Shown here: positions 52,023 to 60,602 of the stretch, in pieces
How positions within the stretch are numbered: position 1 is the stretch's first letter
Layout: the number at the start of each line of letters is the position of its first letter
Assembly (NCBI GenBank): GCA_964408805.1
Contig: CAYPAV010000012.1
Location: 1 to 64,000 of the forward strand
DNA length: 64,000 nucleotides
Source of the DNA: CAYPAV01 sp964408805
GTDB lineage: Bacteria; Pseudomonadota; Alphaproteobacteria; UBA8366
Direction: 5' to 3'
Position numbers and translations under genes: made by a program
The notes under the pieces: model-generated
Databases searched by the model: none
What the model saw: only the letters and a program-made list of their open reading frames with translations
What the model was told of the DNA's origin: nothing

Positions 52023-52904
52023 ATGGGTTTGGAAATCACGGCGCTGACGGAAACGTTCGGCGCCCGGGTCACGGGGTTCTCGATCCGCGCCGGGATCGAC
52101 GATGCCGCGTTTAGGGCGATTGAGGACGCCTTCGAGCGCTTTTCCGTCTTGAATTTTCCGGACCAACCGGTGGACGATCGGGAACAGATCACGTTCTCCG
52201 AGCGGTTCGGTCCATTGGAGGCGACGCTCGCGGGTGCCGTGGGCGCCGGCTCGAAGATCGTCCGCCTCACCAATGTCCTTCCGGACGGCACGTTGAAGGA
52301 CCCGAACGGCCAGCAGGCACTGTTCACCCGGGCGAATAATTTCTGGCATACCGACAGCTCGTTCAAGCCGGCGCCGGCGCGGGCCTCGCTGTTGTCGGCC
52401 CGCCAAATTCCGTCCAAGGGCGGCGATACCGAGTTCGCCTCGACTGGCGCCGCGTACGAATCGCTCTCGCCGGCGATGAAGCAGCGCGTCGAGGGATTGA
52501 TCGCGATCCACGATATCGCCCATTCCAGGGTCCGGCTCGACCCGAAATCGGTGACCGAGGAACAACGCCGCCAGATGCCGCCGGTCCCGCAAGCAATGGT
52601 CCGGGTCAACCCGACGACAGGCCGGAAGTCGCTCCTCATCGGCAGCCACGTCTCCGGCATCGTCGGCATGGATGATGGCGAGGCGGCGGCGCTGAATGAG
52701 GAACTGGTGGCGATCGCGACCCAGCCCGAGTTCACCTATCGCCATCGCTGGACGTTGGGCGATATCGTTATGTGGGACAACCGCGCCATCCTCCACCGCG
52801 GCATGCCCTATGACGAGGTCAACGACCGCCGGCTGATGATCCGAACGACCCTGGCGGGCGCGGCACCGACCGTGGTCGACGGTGCCATTCAGCCGAACGC
52901 CTGA
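52023..52904 (+). CDS. TauD/TfdA-family Fe(II)/2-oxoglutarate dioxygenase
   Basis: 293 residues: W-H-T-D-S near residue 110 gives the first His and Asp, D-N-R-A-I-L-H-R near 260 the distal His, and the following R-R-L-M-I-R-T-T the 2-oxoglutarate Arg. The start M-G-L-E-I-T-A-L at 52023 matches the TfdA N-terminus and has GAGGGA upstream; the open frame to 51801 is a shadow. Together with the PhyH gene 37 bases downstream it forms a two-oxygenase operon. Confidence 0.9.
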   Translation: MGLEITALTETFGARVTGFSIRAGIDDAAFRAIEDAFERFSVLNFPDQPVDDREQITFSERFGPLEATLAGAVGAGSKIVRLTNVLPDGTLKDPNGQQALFTRANNFWHTDSSFKPAPARASLLSARQIPSKGGDTEFASTGAAYESLSPAMKQRVEGLIAIHDIAHSRVRLDPKSVTEEQRRQMPPVPQAMVRVNPTTGRKSLLIGSHVSGIVGMDDGEAAALNEELVAIATQPEFTYRHRWTLGDIVMWDNRAILHRGMPYDEVNDRRLMIRTTLAGAAPTVVDGAIQPNA

Positions 52905-52941
52905 GATGGGGGCGGTCACCCGGCAAGAGAGGAGTTGATCG

Positions 52942-53706
52942 ATGCTGAGTGAGGAACAAGTCACGCGCTACCGGGAAGACGGCTTCGTCGTGCCCGATTA
53001 CCGGCTGCCGGAAGCCATGCTGGAGGCGCTCCGCCGGGATGTCGAGGCGCTGATCGGCGACGACGCGGATATGCATCAATTCGTGCCGACGATGTTCGAC
53101 CACGACCGGAAGTTCGTCGAATACGCCAAGGCACCCGAGCTCCTGGATATGATCGAGCAGTTGGCCGGGCCGGATTTCGCGCTTTGGAATATGAGTCTAT
53201 TCGGCAAACCGGCACGCGACGGCAAGAAAGTTCCCTGGCACCAGGACGGCGAATACTGGCCGATTCGGCCGCTGGCGACGACGCGAATCTGGATCGCGCT
53301 CGACCCGGCGACGCGGGAAAACGGCTGTCTCCGCTACCTTCGAGGCTCCCACAAGCGCGGCGAGCTGTTCGAGCATCACGAGGCCGATAACCGCGACATG
53401 CTCCTGCATTACGGCATTCGGGATGAGGAAATCGACGAGGCCGACTTGGTGGACCTGGTCCTCGAGCCGGGCCAAATGGGAATTCACGATGTCTACATCG
53501 CCCACGGCTCGGAGGCGAACGAGACCGACCGGCCGCGCCGCGGCATCGTGCTGAACTACATGCCGACGACCTCGTGTTTCGATCACGAACTAGCGGCGAA
53601 ACAATACGCCGAGATGGACATCAATTTCGACCACACGCGCCGCCCGCTCTTCCTGATGCGCGGCACCGACCGCTGCGGCAAGAACGATTTCGAGATCGGG
53701 CACTGA
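52942..53706 (+). CDS. phytanoyl-CoA dioxygenase (PhyH) family protein
   Basis: 254 residues, a distinct PhyH type from the tandem pair at 43-45 kb. H-Q-D-G-E-Y-W near 94 holds the first His and Asp, L-R-Y-L-R-G-S-H the family signature, and I-A-H-G-S-E-A-N the distal His. GAGAGGAG precedes the start. It follows a TauD-type gene, so two oxygenations of one substrate are conceivable. Confidence 0.9.
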   Translation: MLSEEQVTRYREDGFVVPDYRLPEAMLEALRRDVEALIGDDADMHQFVPTMFDHDRKFVEYAKAPELLDMIEQLAGPDFALWNMSLFGKPARDGKKVPWHQDGEYWPIRPLATTRIWIALDPATRENGCLRYLRGSHKRGELFEHHEADNRDMLLHYGIRDEEIDEADLVDLVLEPGQMGIHDVYIAHGSEANETDRPRRGIVLNYMPTTSCFDHELAAKQYAEMDINFDHTRRPLFLMRGTDRCGKNDFEIGH

Positions 53707-53722
53707 CGGCTTCGGCGGACCG

Positions 53723-54370
53723 TTATTGGTTCTCCGGGAAATCCGGCTGGTTCTCCGGCATGGCCCGATCGAATACCGGAAGCGCGCGGCAGCGTTCGTC
53801 GATTTCGCGGAGCAGCGGGAAACCACCGAGGTCCATGCCGGTGTGCCGGGCGTTGTAGATCTGCGGCACCAGGTAGATGTCGCCCACCGTCGGCTTCTCG
53901 TCGTAGCAGAAAGGCGTGGCCGTCGGTCGCCGGCGGAGCAGTGCCTCCAGGGTCTCGAAGCCGTGCCGGATCCAGTGATGGTACCAGGCGATCCGCTCCT
54001 CCTCTCCGATCCCGTAGGTCGCCTTGAGGTGGCGCTGGGTCTTGGCGACCACGACCGGGTGGATTTCGCAGGCGATGACCTGGCCGAAGGCGCGCGAGCG
54101 CGCGCGCGCGATCGGATCATCGGGGAAGAGAGAAGGCCCTTCGAAGGTTTCGTCGATGAATTCCACCAGAGCGGTCGACTGGGTGACGATTTCGCCGTCG
54201 ATGACGAGTGCCGGAACCAGTCCTTGGGGGTTGATCCGGTGATAGGAGTCGGGCGCACCGCCCTCCAGGGAAACCGGGATGTATTCGTAGTCGACGCCCT
54301 TGATATTCAGCGCCGTCCGCACCCGCTGCCCCGCCGAATTTCGGTGGCGGGTGTAGAGTTTCAGGTCCAT
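53723..54370 (-). CDS. glutathione S-transferase, maleylacetoacetate isomerase-like
   Basis: 215 residues, zeta-class GST layout: N-terminal thioredoxin-fold domain with R-H-R-N-S-A-G-Q-R-V-R at the Ser-rich glutathione site, N-P-Q-G-L-V-P-A-L and the Q-S-T-A-L-V-E-F-I-D-E block, then a helical domain with D-I-Y-L-V-P-Q-I-Y-N. MaiA-type enzymes isomerise maleylacetoacetate or maleylpyruvate in aromatic catabolism. The ribosome site is weak. It is convergent with the PhyH gene, 16 bases apart. Confidence 0.88.
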   Translation of the reverse strand: MDLKLYTRHRNSAGQRVRTALNIKGVDYEYIPVSLEGGAPDSYHRINPQGLVPALVIDGEIVTQSTALVEFIDETFEGPSLFPDDPIARARSRAFGQVIACEIHPVVVAKTQRHLKATYGIGEEERIAWYHHWIRHGFETLEALLRRRPTATPFCYDEKPTVGDIYLVPQIYNARHTGMDLGGFPLLREIDERCRALPVFDRAMPENQPDFPENQ

Positions 54371-54396
54371 TGAAAATACCCACCCTTCCCATCACT

Positions 54397-54503
54397 CCCG
54401 CGAAAGCGGGAAACCAGGCCCGAGACTCACGTTCCGGCATCGATGACACCGGGCGACTCTCGGGCATGGATCCCGGATAACCCTTCGGGTTTCCGGGATG
54501 ACG
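54397..54503. repeat. REP-like palindromic intergenic sequence
   Basis: In the gap between the GST and thiC genes, two strong hairpins are seen. CCCGC-GAAA-GCGGG lies at 54397-54410. A longer imperfect one with arms TCCCGGA and TCCGGGA at 54471-54498 has an inner AACCC-TTC-GGGTT. The layout (hairpin, degenerate spacer, hairpin with GGATGACG at the end) resembles extragenic repeats scattered in alphaproteobacterial genomes. Only one copy is in this window. It may act as terminator or mRNA 3' stabiliser for thiC. Confidence 0.5.
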
Positions 54504-54531
54504 GTCTCCGTCCTTGCTCCGACGCCTTGAC

Positions 54532-56331
54532 CTATTCCGCCGCCGCCACTTCGTCCGCCGGCCGGTAGATCTCGCTGCCGCCATCCTTGAACTTCTCCGA
54601 CATGTCGTCCATGCCCTCGCGGACGGTCTCGCGGATTTCCTGGGTGATCCGCATCGAGCAGAATTTCGGGCCGCACATCGAACAGAAATGGGCCACCTTG
54701 GCGCCCTCGGCGGGCAGCGTCTGGTCGTGGAAGTCCTCGGCCGTCTCCGGGTCCATCGAAAGCTTGAATTGGTCGCGCCAGCGGAAGTCGAAGCGCGCCC
54801 GGCTGAGCGCGTCATCCCAAAGTCGGGCCGCTGGATGGCCTTTGGCGAGGTCGGCCGAATGGGCGGCGATCTTGTAGGTGATCACGCCGTCTTTCACGTC
54901 CTTCCGGTTGGGAAGGCCAAGATGCTCCTTCGGGGTCACGTAGCAGAGCATCGCGGTGCCGAACCAGCCGATCATCGCCGCACCGATGGCGCTGGTGATG
55001 TGGTCGTAGCCGGGGGCGACGTCGGTCGCCAGCGGGCCGAGAGTATAGAACGGCGCTTCCTTGCAGACCTCGAGCTGCCTATCCATGTTTTCCTTGACCT
55101 TGTGCATCGGCACATGGCCCGGCCCCTCGATCATCACCTGGACGTCGTGCTTCCAGGCAATGTCGGTCAACTCGCCCAAGGTGTCCAACTCGGCGAACTG
55201 GGCCTCGTCATTGGCGTCCGCCTGGCAGCCGGGGCGCAGGCCGTCGCCGAGCGAGAAGCTGACATCGTACTGCTTCATGATCTCGCAGATTTCCTCGAAC
55301 CTGGTGTAGAGGAAGCTCTCCGTATGGTGCGCCAGGCACCACTTCGCCATGATCGAGCCGCCGCGGCTGACGATCCCGGTGACCCTGTTCACGGTCATCG
55401 GGATGTAGTGCAGGCGGACGCCGGCATGAATGGTGAAGTAGGAGACGCCCTGCTCGCATTGTTCGATCAGCGTGTCGCGGTAGAGCTCCCAGGTCAGTTC
55501 CTCGGCGATGCCGCCACATTTCTCAAGCGCCTGATAAATGGGCACCGTGCCGATCGGCACCGGCGAATTTCGCATGATCCATTCGCGGGTGTTGTGGATG
55601 TCGTTACCGGTCGAAAGATCCATCACCGTGTCGGCGCCCCAGCGGGTCGCCCAGACCATCTTCTCGACCTCCTCGGCAACCGACGACGAGACCGCGGAAT
55701 TGCCAATATTGGCGTTGATCTTCACCAGGAAGTTCCGGCCGATGATCATCGGCTCCGCTTCCGGATGATTGATGTTGGCGGGGATGATGGCCCGGCCGCG
55801 CGCGATCTCGTCGCGCACGAATTCGGCCGTGATCTCGTCGGGGATGGCGGCGCCGAAGCTCTCGCCGTCGCCGGCGAATTCGGAGCGGCCAAGGTTCTCG
55901 CGCGCGGCGATATATTCCATCTCCGGCGTGACGATGCCTTGGCGGGCATAGGCCATCTGCGTCACCGCCTTGCCCGGCTTGGCGCGGAGCGGGCGGCGGG
56001 TCGCGGGAAAATCGGGAAAGGCGTTGGGATCGTCCGAGGTGCGGTGATTATCCTCCGGGCGGAGGGTCCGGCCATCATATTCCTCGACATCGCCGCGCGC
56101 GCGAATCCAATCTTCCCGAAGGCGGGGCAGCCCGGCATCCACATTCGGCACGAAGCCTTCGTCCGTATAGGGGCCGGAGGTGTCGTAAAGCCGCACCGGC
56201 GGCTCGTTCGCCGAGGCTTCGAGTGCTACTTCGCGGAACGGTACGCGGAGGCCGTCCTTCTCGACATAGACCTTCTGCGAGCCTGGTATCGGGCCCGTCG
56301 AGATCGCGATGGTTTCCGAATCTTTTGGCAT
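54532..56331 (-). CDS. thiC: phosphomethylpyrimidine synthase
   Basis: 599 residues. The C-terminal radical-SAM cluster motif F-C-S-M-C-G-P-K-F-C-S-M, the central I-E-G-P-G-H-V-P-M-H block and the N-terminal ThiC-associated domain identify ThiC. It converts aminoimidazole ribotide to HMP phosphate in thiamine synthesis. ATG at 56331 is preferred because GAGAGGAAG precedes it; an ATG at 56349 adds six residues. A TPP riboswitch sits upstream. No other thi genes follow. Confidence 0.97.
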   Translation of the reverse strand: MPKDSETIAISTGPIPGSQKVYVEKDGLRVPFREVALEASANEPPVRLYDTSGPYTDEGFVPNVDAGLPRLREDWIRARGDVEEYDGRTLRPEDNHRTSDDPNAFPDFPATRRPLRAKPGKAVTQMAYARQGIVTPEMEYIAARENLGRSEFAGDGESFGAAIPDEITAEFVRDEIARGRAIIPANINHPEAEPMIIGRNFLVKINANIGNSAVSSSVAEEVEKMVWATRWGADTVMDLSTGNDIHNTREWIMRNSPVPIGTVPIYQALEKCGGIAEELTWELYRDTLIEQCEQGVSYFTIHAGVRLHYIPMTVNRVTGIVSRGGSIMAKWCLAHHTESFLYTRFEEICEIMKQYDVSFSLGDGLRPGCQADANDEAQFAELDTLGELTDIAWKHDVQVMIEGPGHVPMHKVKENMDRQLEVCKEAPFYTLGPLATDVAPGYDHITSAIGAAMIGWFGTAMLCYVTPKEHLGLPNRKDVKDGVITYKIAAHSADLAKGHPAARLWDDALSRARFDFRWRDQFKLSMDPETAEDFHDQTLPAEGAKVAHFCSMCGPKFCSMRITQEIRETVREGMDDMSEKFKDGGSEIYRPADEVAAAE

Positions 56332-56415
56332 GACCAACTTCCTCTCCATTCACCATTTGAAGATCCGGACGGCGATTAATTCGGAAAGGATGATGCCTGT
56401 CCGGCACCCGTTCCA

Positions 56416-56503
56416 AATCCCTACGCCGGCGTGACCCGGATCAGGTTCTAAGGGTCACCGCGTCCTCAGCGGTATCTCAGCCCCTTCACGGGACCCCCCT
56501 TGG
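56416..56503 (-). promoter_or_regulatory. TPP (thi-box) riboswitch
   Basis: The minus strand shows the THI-element blocks in order: GGGGCTGAGA, then GACCC..GAACCTGATC, GGGT and CGCCGGCG..AGGGA, about 70 bases before the thiC start. Binding of thiamine pyrophosphate would shut off thiC, most likely by hiding the ribosome site in this group. Confidence 0.95.
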
Positions 56504-56622
56504 AACAAGGGCCAATATTGAGTGCTTACCGGCGATCCGTCAATGGAAGATGGTCCGTCCGCGTTGAAGTATTGTTTGCCCGGGGGACGAATGATCTAAT
56601 TTTGGAAGGGGAGGTTCCGCAA

Positions 56623-57348
56623 ATGAAATACGAACGGGAACTGATCGACGTCGCCTGGCCCTATTGGGAATGCGAGGCGGAGATTGCCAAGCGTTTCTAT
56701 GCCACGGCGGACGACGAGGATCATATCTTCTATCTCCGCGCCCAGCTCTGGAAGGAGCTCAACCCCGTCGACGGGTTCTTCAACGGGCTGCACCGGGAAC
56801 TGGCGACGCTTGTCGACATGTACCCGAAGGTCGACAAGGAAATCGATCGTCACCAATACCATTTCCTGCTCTCGCAGCTGGTCGACGAGTTCAATCACTA
56901 CGTCGTGTTGGCGGATATTTTCGAGCATGTGCTGGGGCGTCCGATCTCGCCCGAGGATACGGTGCAGTTGCCCGAGGAGAAGAAGCTCGGCGATCTCAGG
57001 CGTGGCTATGTGGAGCGGAACGACCCGCTGCTGGCCGCCGCAGTCGGTTTCACCGAAGGGGGCGGGGCCCGGCTTTTCCGCGAGGGCGCCAAGCTGTCGG
57101 GCTCGACCGTCAACGACATGACGGCGAGGGCGATGAAAACGATCTTCGACGACGAGCACGACCACTTCATGGAGCAAGCCCGCGAAGCCGAGCGCCACAT
57201 CAAATCCGACGAGGATCTGGAACGGATGAAGGACGCGGTTCGCGCGGTCAGCCTGCAACGGGTTTGGATGCGGGCCGAAATGTTCCGCGACGCGATGACG
57301 GCCGGGGAGATCGAGACCTTCATCAAGAAAAACCACCGCGAAACCTAA
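56623..57348 (+). CDS. ferritin-like helical protein of unknown function
   Basis: 241 residues, predicted all-helical and soluble. Carboxylate/His pairs are spaced as in ferritin-like diiron bundles: W-E-C-E-A-E-I-A near 16-23, L-V-D-E-F-N-H-Y near 88 (E-x-x-H) and D-D-E-H-D-H-F near 177 (E-H-D-H). No named family is recognised. GGAAGGGGAGG precedes the start. The gene heads a run with a BKACE enzyme and a molybdopterin oxidoreductase, so an oxidase or metal-handling role in that pathway is a fair hypothesis. Confidence 0.6.
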   Translation: MKYERELIDVAWPYWECEAEIAKRFYATADDEDHIFYLRAQLWKELNPVDGFFNGLHRELATLVDMYPKVDKEIDRHQYHFLLSQLVDEFNHYVVLADIFEHVLGRPISPEDTVQLPEEKKLGDLRRGYVERNDPLLAAAVGFTEGGGARLFREGAKLSGSTVNDMTARAMKTIFDDEHDHFMEQAREAERHIKSDEDLERMKDAVRAVSLQRVWMRAEMFRDAMTAGEIETFIKKNHRET

Positions 57349-57372
57349 ACTACGTTCATCAGGAAATGTGAG

Positions 57373-58257
57373 ATGACCCGAAAAGTCTGGTTGGAGGTTT
57401 CGTTGAACGGGGGCGGCGGGTTGAAGCATCAGCATCTGATGCCGATCACCGTCGAGCGTATGATCGAGGAAGGCATCGCCTGCGTCGAGGCGGGGGCGGC
57501 GATCGTCCATATTCATGTCTACGACCCCGAGACGGAGAAACCCTGCGAGGATTCGGACCTCTACGCCGAGGTGATCGAGGGCATCCGCGCCAAGGCGGAC
57601 GCCATCGTCTACGGTACCTTGCCCATTATCGGGTCAAGGGCCTGTCGGGAACCGGAAGACGTGAAGGGCCGCTATGCGGCCGTCGAGGCGTTGGTGGCGC
57701 GGGGGCTTCTCGAATGGACGGTGGTCGATCCGGGGACAGTGAATTTCGCCCGCTACGACGAGCTTGGCCGCGACCGGGACGGCTTCGTCTACCAGAACCC
57801 CGACGCCCATATCCGCCATGGCCTCGCCATCGCCGAACGTCACGGCCTGCATCCGAGCTTCGCGATCTACGAGCCGGGCTTCGCGCGCCAAGGAGCGGCC
57901 ATGCTTGCGCGCTTTCCGATCGCCCCCACCCCCATTTACCGGTTGATGTTCTCGGAAGGCTATTCGTTCAGTTTCCCGCCGGAGATCTACGGGCTTGAGG
58001 CCTATCTAAAGCTGCTGGATCAAGTCGCTCCCGGCGCGCCCTGGATGGTGGCGGGGCTGTTGGTCGATATTCGCCCGATGATCGCACCCGCGGTCGAACG
58101 CGGCGGCCATGTCCGTGTCGGGCTTGAGGACGCGCCGCGGCTCTTCGAGCGCGGAAATCCCTGGTGGGTAGAGGAAGCGGCACGGCGCATTCGCGAGGCC
58201 GGCGGCGAGCCGGCGACGGCGGCCGAGGTTCGCACCGCGCTGAAGGAGACCGCCTGA
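57373..58257 (+). CDS. BKACE-family (3-keto-5-aminohexanoate cleavage enzyme-like) protein
   Basis: 294 residues of the DUF849/BKACE TIM barrel. The zinc motif I-V-H-I-H-V-Y-D lies near residue 46, with E-V-S-L-N-G-G at the start and A-G-L-L-V-D-I-R near 227. V-R-V-G-L-E-D lies near 252. Members cleave or condense beta-keto acids with acetyl-CoA, giving acetoacetate and a new CoA ester. It follows the ferritin-like gene by 24 bases, and its stop overlaps the next start as TGATG. Confidence 0.9.
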   Translation: MTRKVWLEVSLNGGGGLKHQHLMPITVERMIEEGIACVEAGAAIVHIHVYDPETEKPCEDSDLYAEVIEGIRAKADAIVYGTLPIIGSRACREPEDVKGRYAAVEALVARGLLEWTVVDPGTVNFARYDELGRDRDGFVYQNPDAHIRHGLAIAERHGLHPSFAIYEPGFARQGAAMLARFPIAPTPIYRLMFSEGYSFSFPPEIYGLEAYLKLLDQVAPGAPWMVAGLLVDIRPMIAPAVERGGHVRVGLEDAPRLFERGNPWWVEEAARRIREAGGEPATAAEVRTALKETA

Positions 58258-60578
58258 TGAGCGAACGTTTCGCGGTCGGTCAGGGCGTCTCGCGCCTCGA
58301 GGACCCGCGCCTGCTGCGCGGTCACGGCCGATATATGGACGATCTCGAGATTCCGGGATTGACCCACGGCTTTGTCCTCCGATCGCCGCACGCCCACGCG
58401 GCGATCCGAGGGATCGATACCGCGAAGGCGAGCGGGATGCCGGGGGTCCTCGGTGTTTTCACTGGGGCGGATTACACGGCCGACGGGCTCGGTAACATCA
58501 CCTGCGACATGGCGATGAAGCGGCCGGACGGCTCGCCCATGCACAATCCGCCAAACCGGCCGCTGGTGACCGACCGAGCGCGCATGGTGGGCGACTATGT
58601 CGCCTTCGTCGTTGCCGAAACGTTGGACCAGGCGAAGGACGCGGCCGAGGCGATCGACGTCGATTACGACATCCTTCCGGCGGTGATGTCCGCCGAGGCC
58701 GCCCTCCAGCCCGGCGCACCGGCGGTCTGGGCGGATTGCACCGACAACATCTGCTTCCGCCACGAGGTCGGCGACAAGACGGGCGTTGAGGCGGCCATCA
58801 AAGGCGCCGCCCACGTCGTCCACCGGCGGCTTTCGATCAATCGCATCTCGGCGAATTCGATGGAGCCGCGCGGAGCCATTGGGATCTACGACCCCTTCGA
58901 GGAGCGGTTCACCCTTCATGCCGGCCTGCAGACCCCGCACCGAATCCGAGCCGATCTGGCCGAGAACATCCTGCACGTGCCGGAAACCCGCATCCGCGTC
59001 GTTGCCCATGATGTCGGCGGCAGCTTCGGCATGAAGGGCGGGACCTATCGCGAGCAGGCACTGGTCCTCTGGGCCGCGCGAAAGGTGGGCCGGCCCGTCG
59101 AATGGCTTTCCGATCGCTCGGAAGGGCTGATGACCGACAATCACGCCCGCGACAACCTCACCGAGGCGGAACTGGCGCTCGACGGCGACGGAAAGTTCCT
59201 GGCGCTTCGGGTCAAGACCCTGGTCAATCAGGGGGCGCAGCTCTCGTCGCGGGGACCGCATTCGGGCACCGGCAATCTCGGCACGCTGGCGGGGGTCTAT
59301 ACGACACCGCATATTCATGTCGAAGTGACGGGTGTTTTTACCCATACCGGCTCGACCTCGGCCTATCGGGGCGCGGGCCGGCCCGAGGCAGCCTATGTCA
59401 TTGAACGGATGGCCGATCTCGCGGCCGCCGAGCTCGGTATCGATCCCGCCGAACTGCGCCGGCGCAACACCATCCCGGCCGCCGCCATGCCCTACGACAC
59501 CGGGTTCATCTTCACCTATGACAGCGGCGATTTTCCCGGCAATCTCGAGATGGCGCTCGAAATGGCCGGCTATGACGGGTTCGAGACGCGCCGCGCCGCC
59601 TCGCGTGCGGCCGGAAAATTGCGCGGGATCGGTCTTTCGAACACGATCGAGCAGGCGGCGGGGCGAGGTTACGAATCCGCCCAGATCCGTTTCAGCCCAA
59701 CAGCCACCGTCACCCTGATCCTCGGTACCATTTCGCACGGCCAGGGTCACGAGACCGTCTTTACCCAAGTCATCTGCGATCAATTGGGGCTCGATCCGGC
59801 GCAGGTGCGGGTCGTCGAAGGAGACACCGACCAGGTGACGACGGGGACGGGCACCTTCGGCTCGCGCTCGGCCACGCTGGCGGGCTCGGCGATCAAGCTC
59901 GCCTCCGACAAGATCATCGAGAAGGGCCGCCATCTAGCGGCGCATCTGTTGGAGGCCTCGACCGAGGATATCGAGTTCGACGCGGGCGCCTTCCGCATCG
60001 CCGGAACCGACCGGGACGTCTCCCTCGATAAGGTCGCGGCGCTTGCCTACAACGCCGACAAGCTGCCCCGCGAGATCGAGCCCGGTCTCGACGAGACGGC
60101 GATCTTCAATCCGAGCGGCGCCAATTTTCCGAACGGCTGCCATGTTGTCGAGGTCGAGGTCGATCCCGAGACCGGGGTGACAGAAATCGTGAAATATTCG
60201 ATCGTCGACGATGTCGGCGTGACCCTGAACCCGCCGCTCCTAAAGGGGCAAATTCATGGCGGCATCGGTCAGGGGGCGGGGCAGGCCTTGATGGAAAATA
60301 TCGATTACGATCCTGACTCCGGCCAGCTCAGATCGGGATCGTTCATGGATTACTGCATGCCACGGGCGGATGATTTCTGCGACTTCGAGATCGCCTCCAA
60401 CAACGTGCCGACGCCGACCAATCCGCTCGGCGTCAAAGGTGCCGGCGAGGCGGGCACCGTGGGGGCACTTCCGGCGGTGACGAACGCCGTGATCAACGCG
60501 CTCTCGCCCCTCGGCATCCGCCATGTCGACATGCCGCTGACGCCGGAGACGGTCTGGCGGGCGATCCGGGAGGCTTGA
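58257..60578 (+). CDS. xanthine dehydrogenase-family molybdopterin-binding large subunit, orphan
   Basis: 773 residues: the small aldehyde-oxidase a/b-hammerhead domain (about 15-130) and the two molybdopterin domains. Q-T-P-H-R is near residue 225, G-G-S-F-G-M-K-G near 255, A-Y-R-G-A-G-R-P-E-A near 370, and G-V-K-G-A-G-E-A-G near the end supplies the catalytic Glu. The A-Y-R-G-A-G-R loop is not the CO-dehydrogenase type (A-Y-R-C). The FAD and 2Fe-2S subunits that normally accompany it are absent from the operon and window, so electron transfer must use distant partners. Confidence 0.92.
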   Translation: MSERFAVGQGVSRLEDPRLLRGHGRYMDDLEIPGLTHGFVLRSPHAHAAIRGIDTAKASGMPGVLGVFTGADYTADGLGNITCDMAMKRPDGSPMHNPPNRPLVTDRARMVGDYVAFVVAETLDQAKDAAEAIDVDYDILPAVMSAEAALQPGAPAVWADCTDNICFRHEVGDKTGVEAAIKGAAHVVHRRLSINRISANSMEPRGAIGIYDPFEERFTLHAGLQTPHRIRADLAENILHVPETRIRVVAHDVGGSFGMKGGTYREQALVLWAARKVGRPVEWLSDRSEGLMTDNHARDNLTEAELALDGDGKFLALRVKTLVNQGAQLSSRGPHSGTGNLGTLAGVYTTPHIHVEVTGVFTHTGSTSAYRGAGRPEAAYVIERMADLAAAELGIDPAELRRRNTIPAAAMPYDTGFIFTYDSGDFPGNLEMALEMAGYDGFETRRAASRAAGKLRGIGLSNTIEQAAGRGYESAQIRFSPTATVTLILGTISHGQGHETVFTQVICDQLGLDPAQVRVVEGDTDQVTTGTGTFGSRSATLAGSAIKLASDKIIEKGRHLAAHLLEASTEDIEFDAGAFRIAGTDRDVSLDKVAALAYNADKLPREIEPGLDETAIFNPSGANFPNGCHVVEVEVDPETGVTEIVKYSIVDDVGVTLNPPLLKGQIHGGIGQGAGQALMENIDYDPDSGQLRSGSFMDYCMPRADDFCDFEIASNNVPTPTNPLGVKGAGEAGTVGALPAVTNAVINALSPLGIRHVDMPLTPETVWRAIREA

Positions 60579-60602
60579 GGAAACGGCGACGCGCCGCAAC
60601 CG

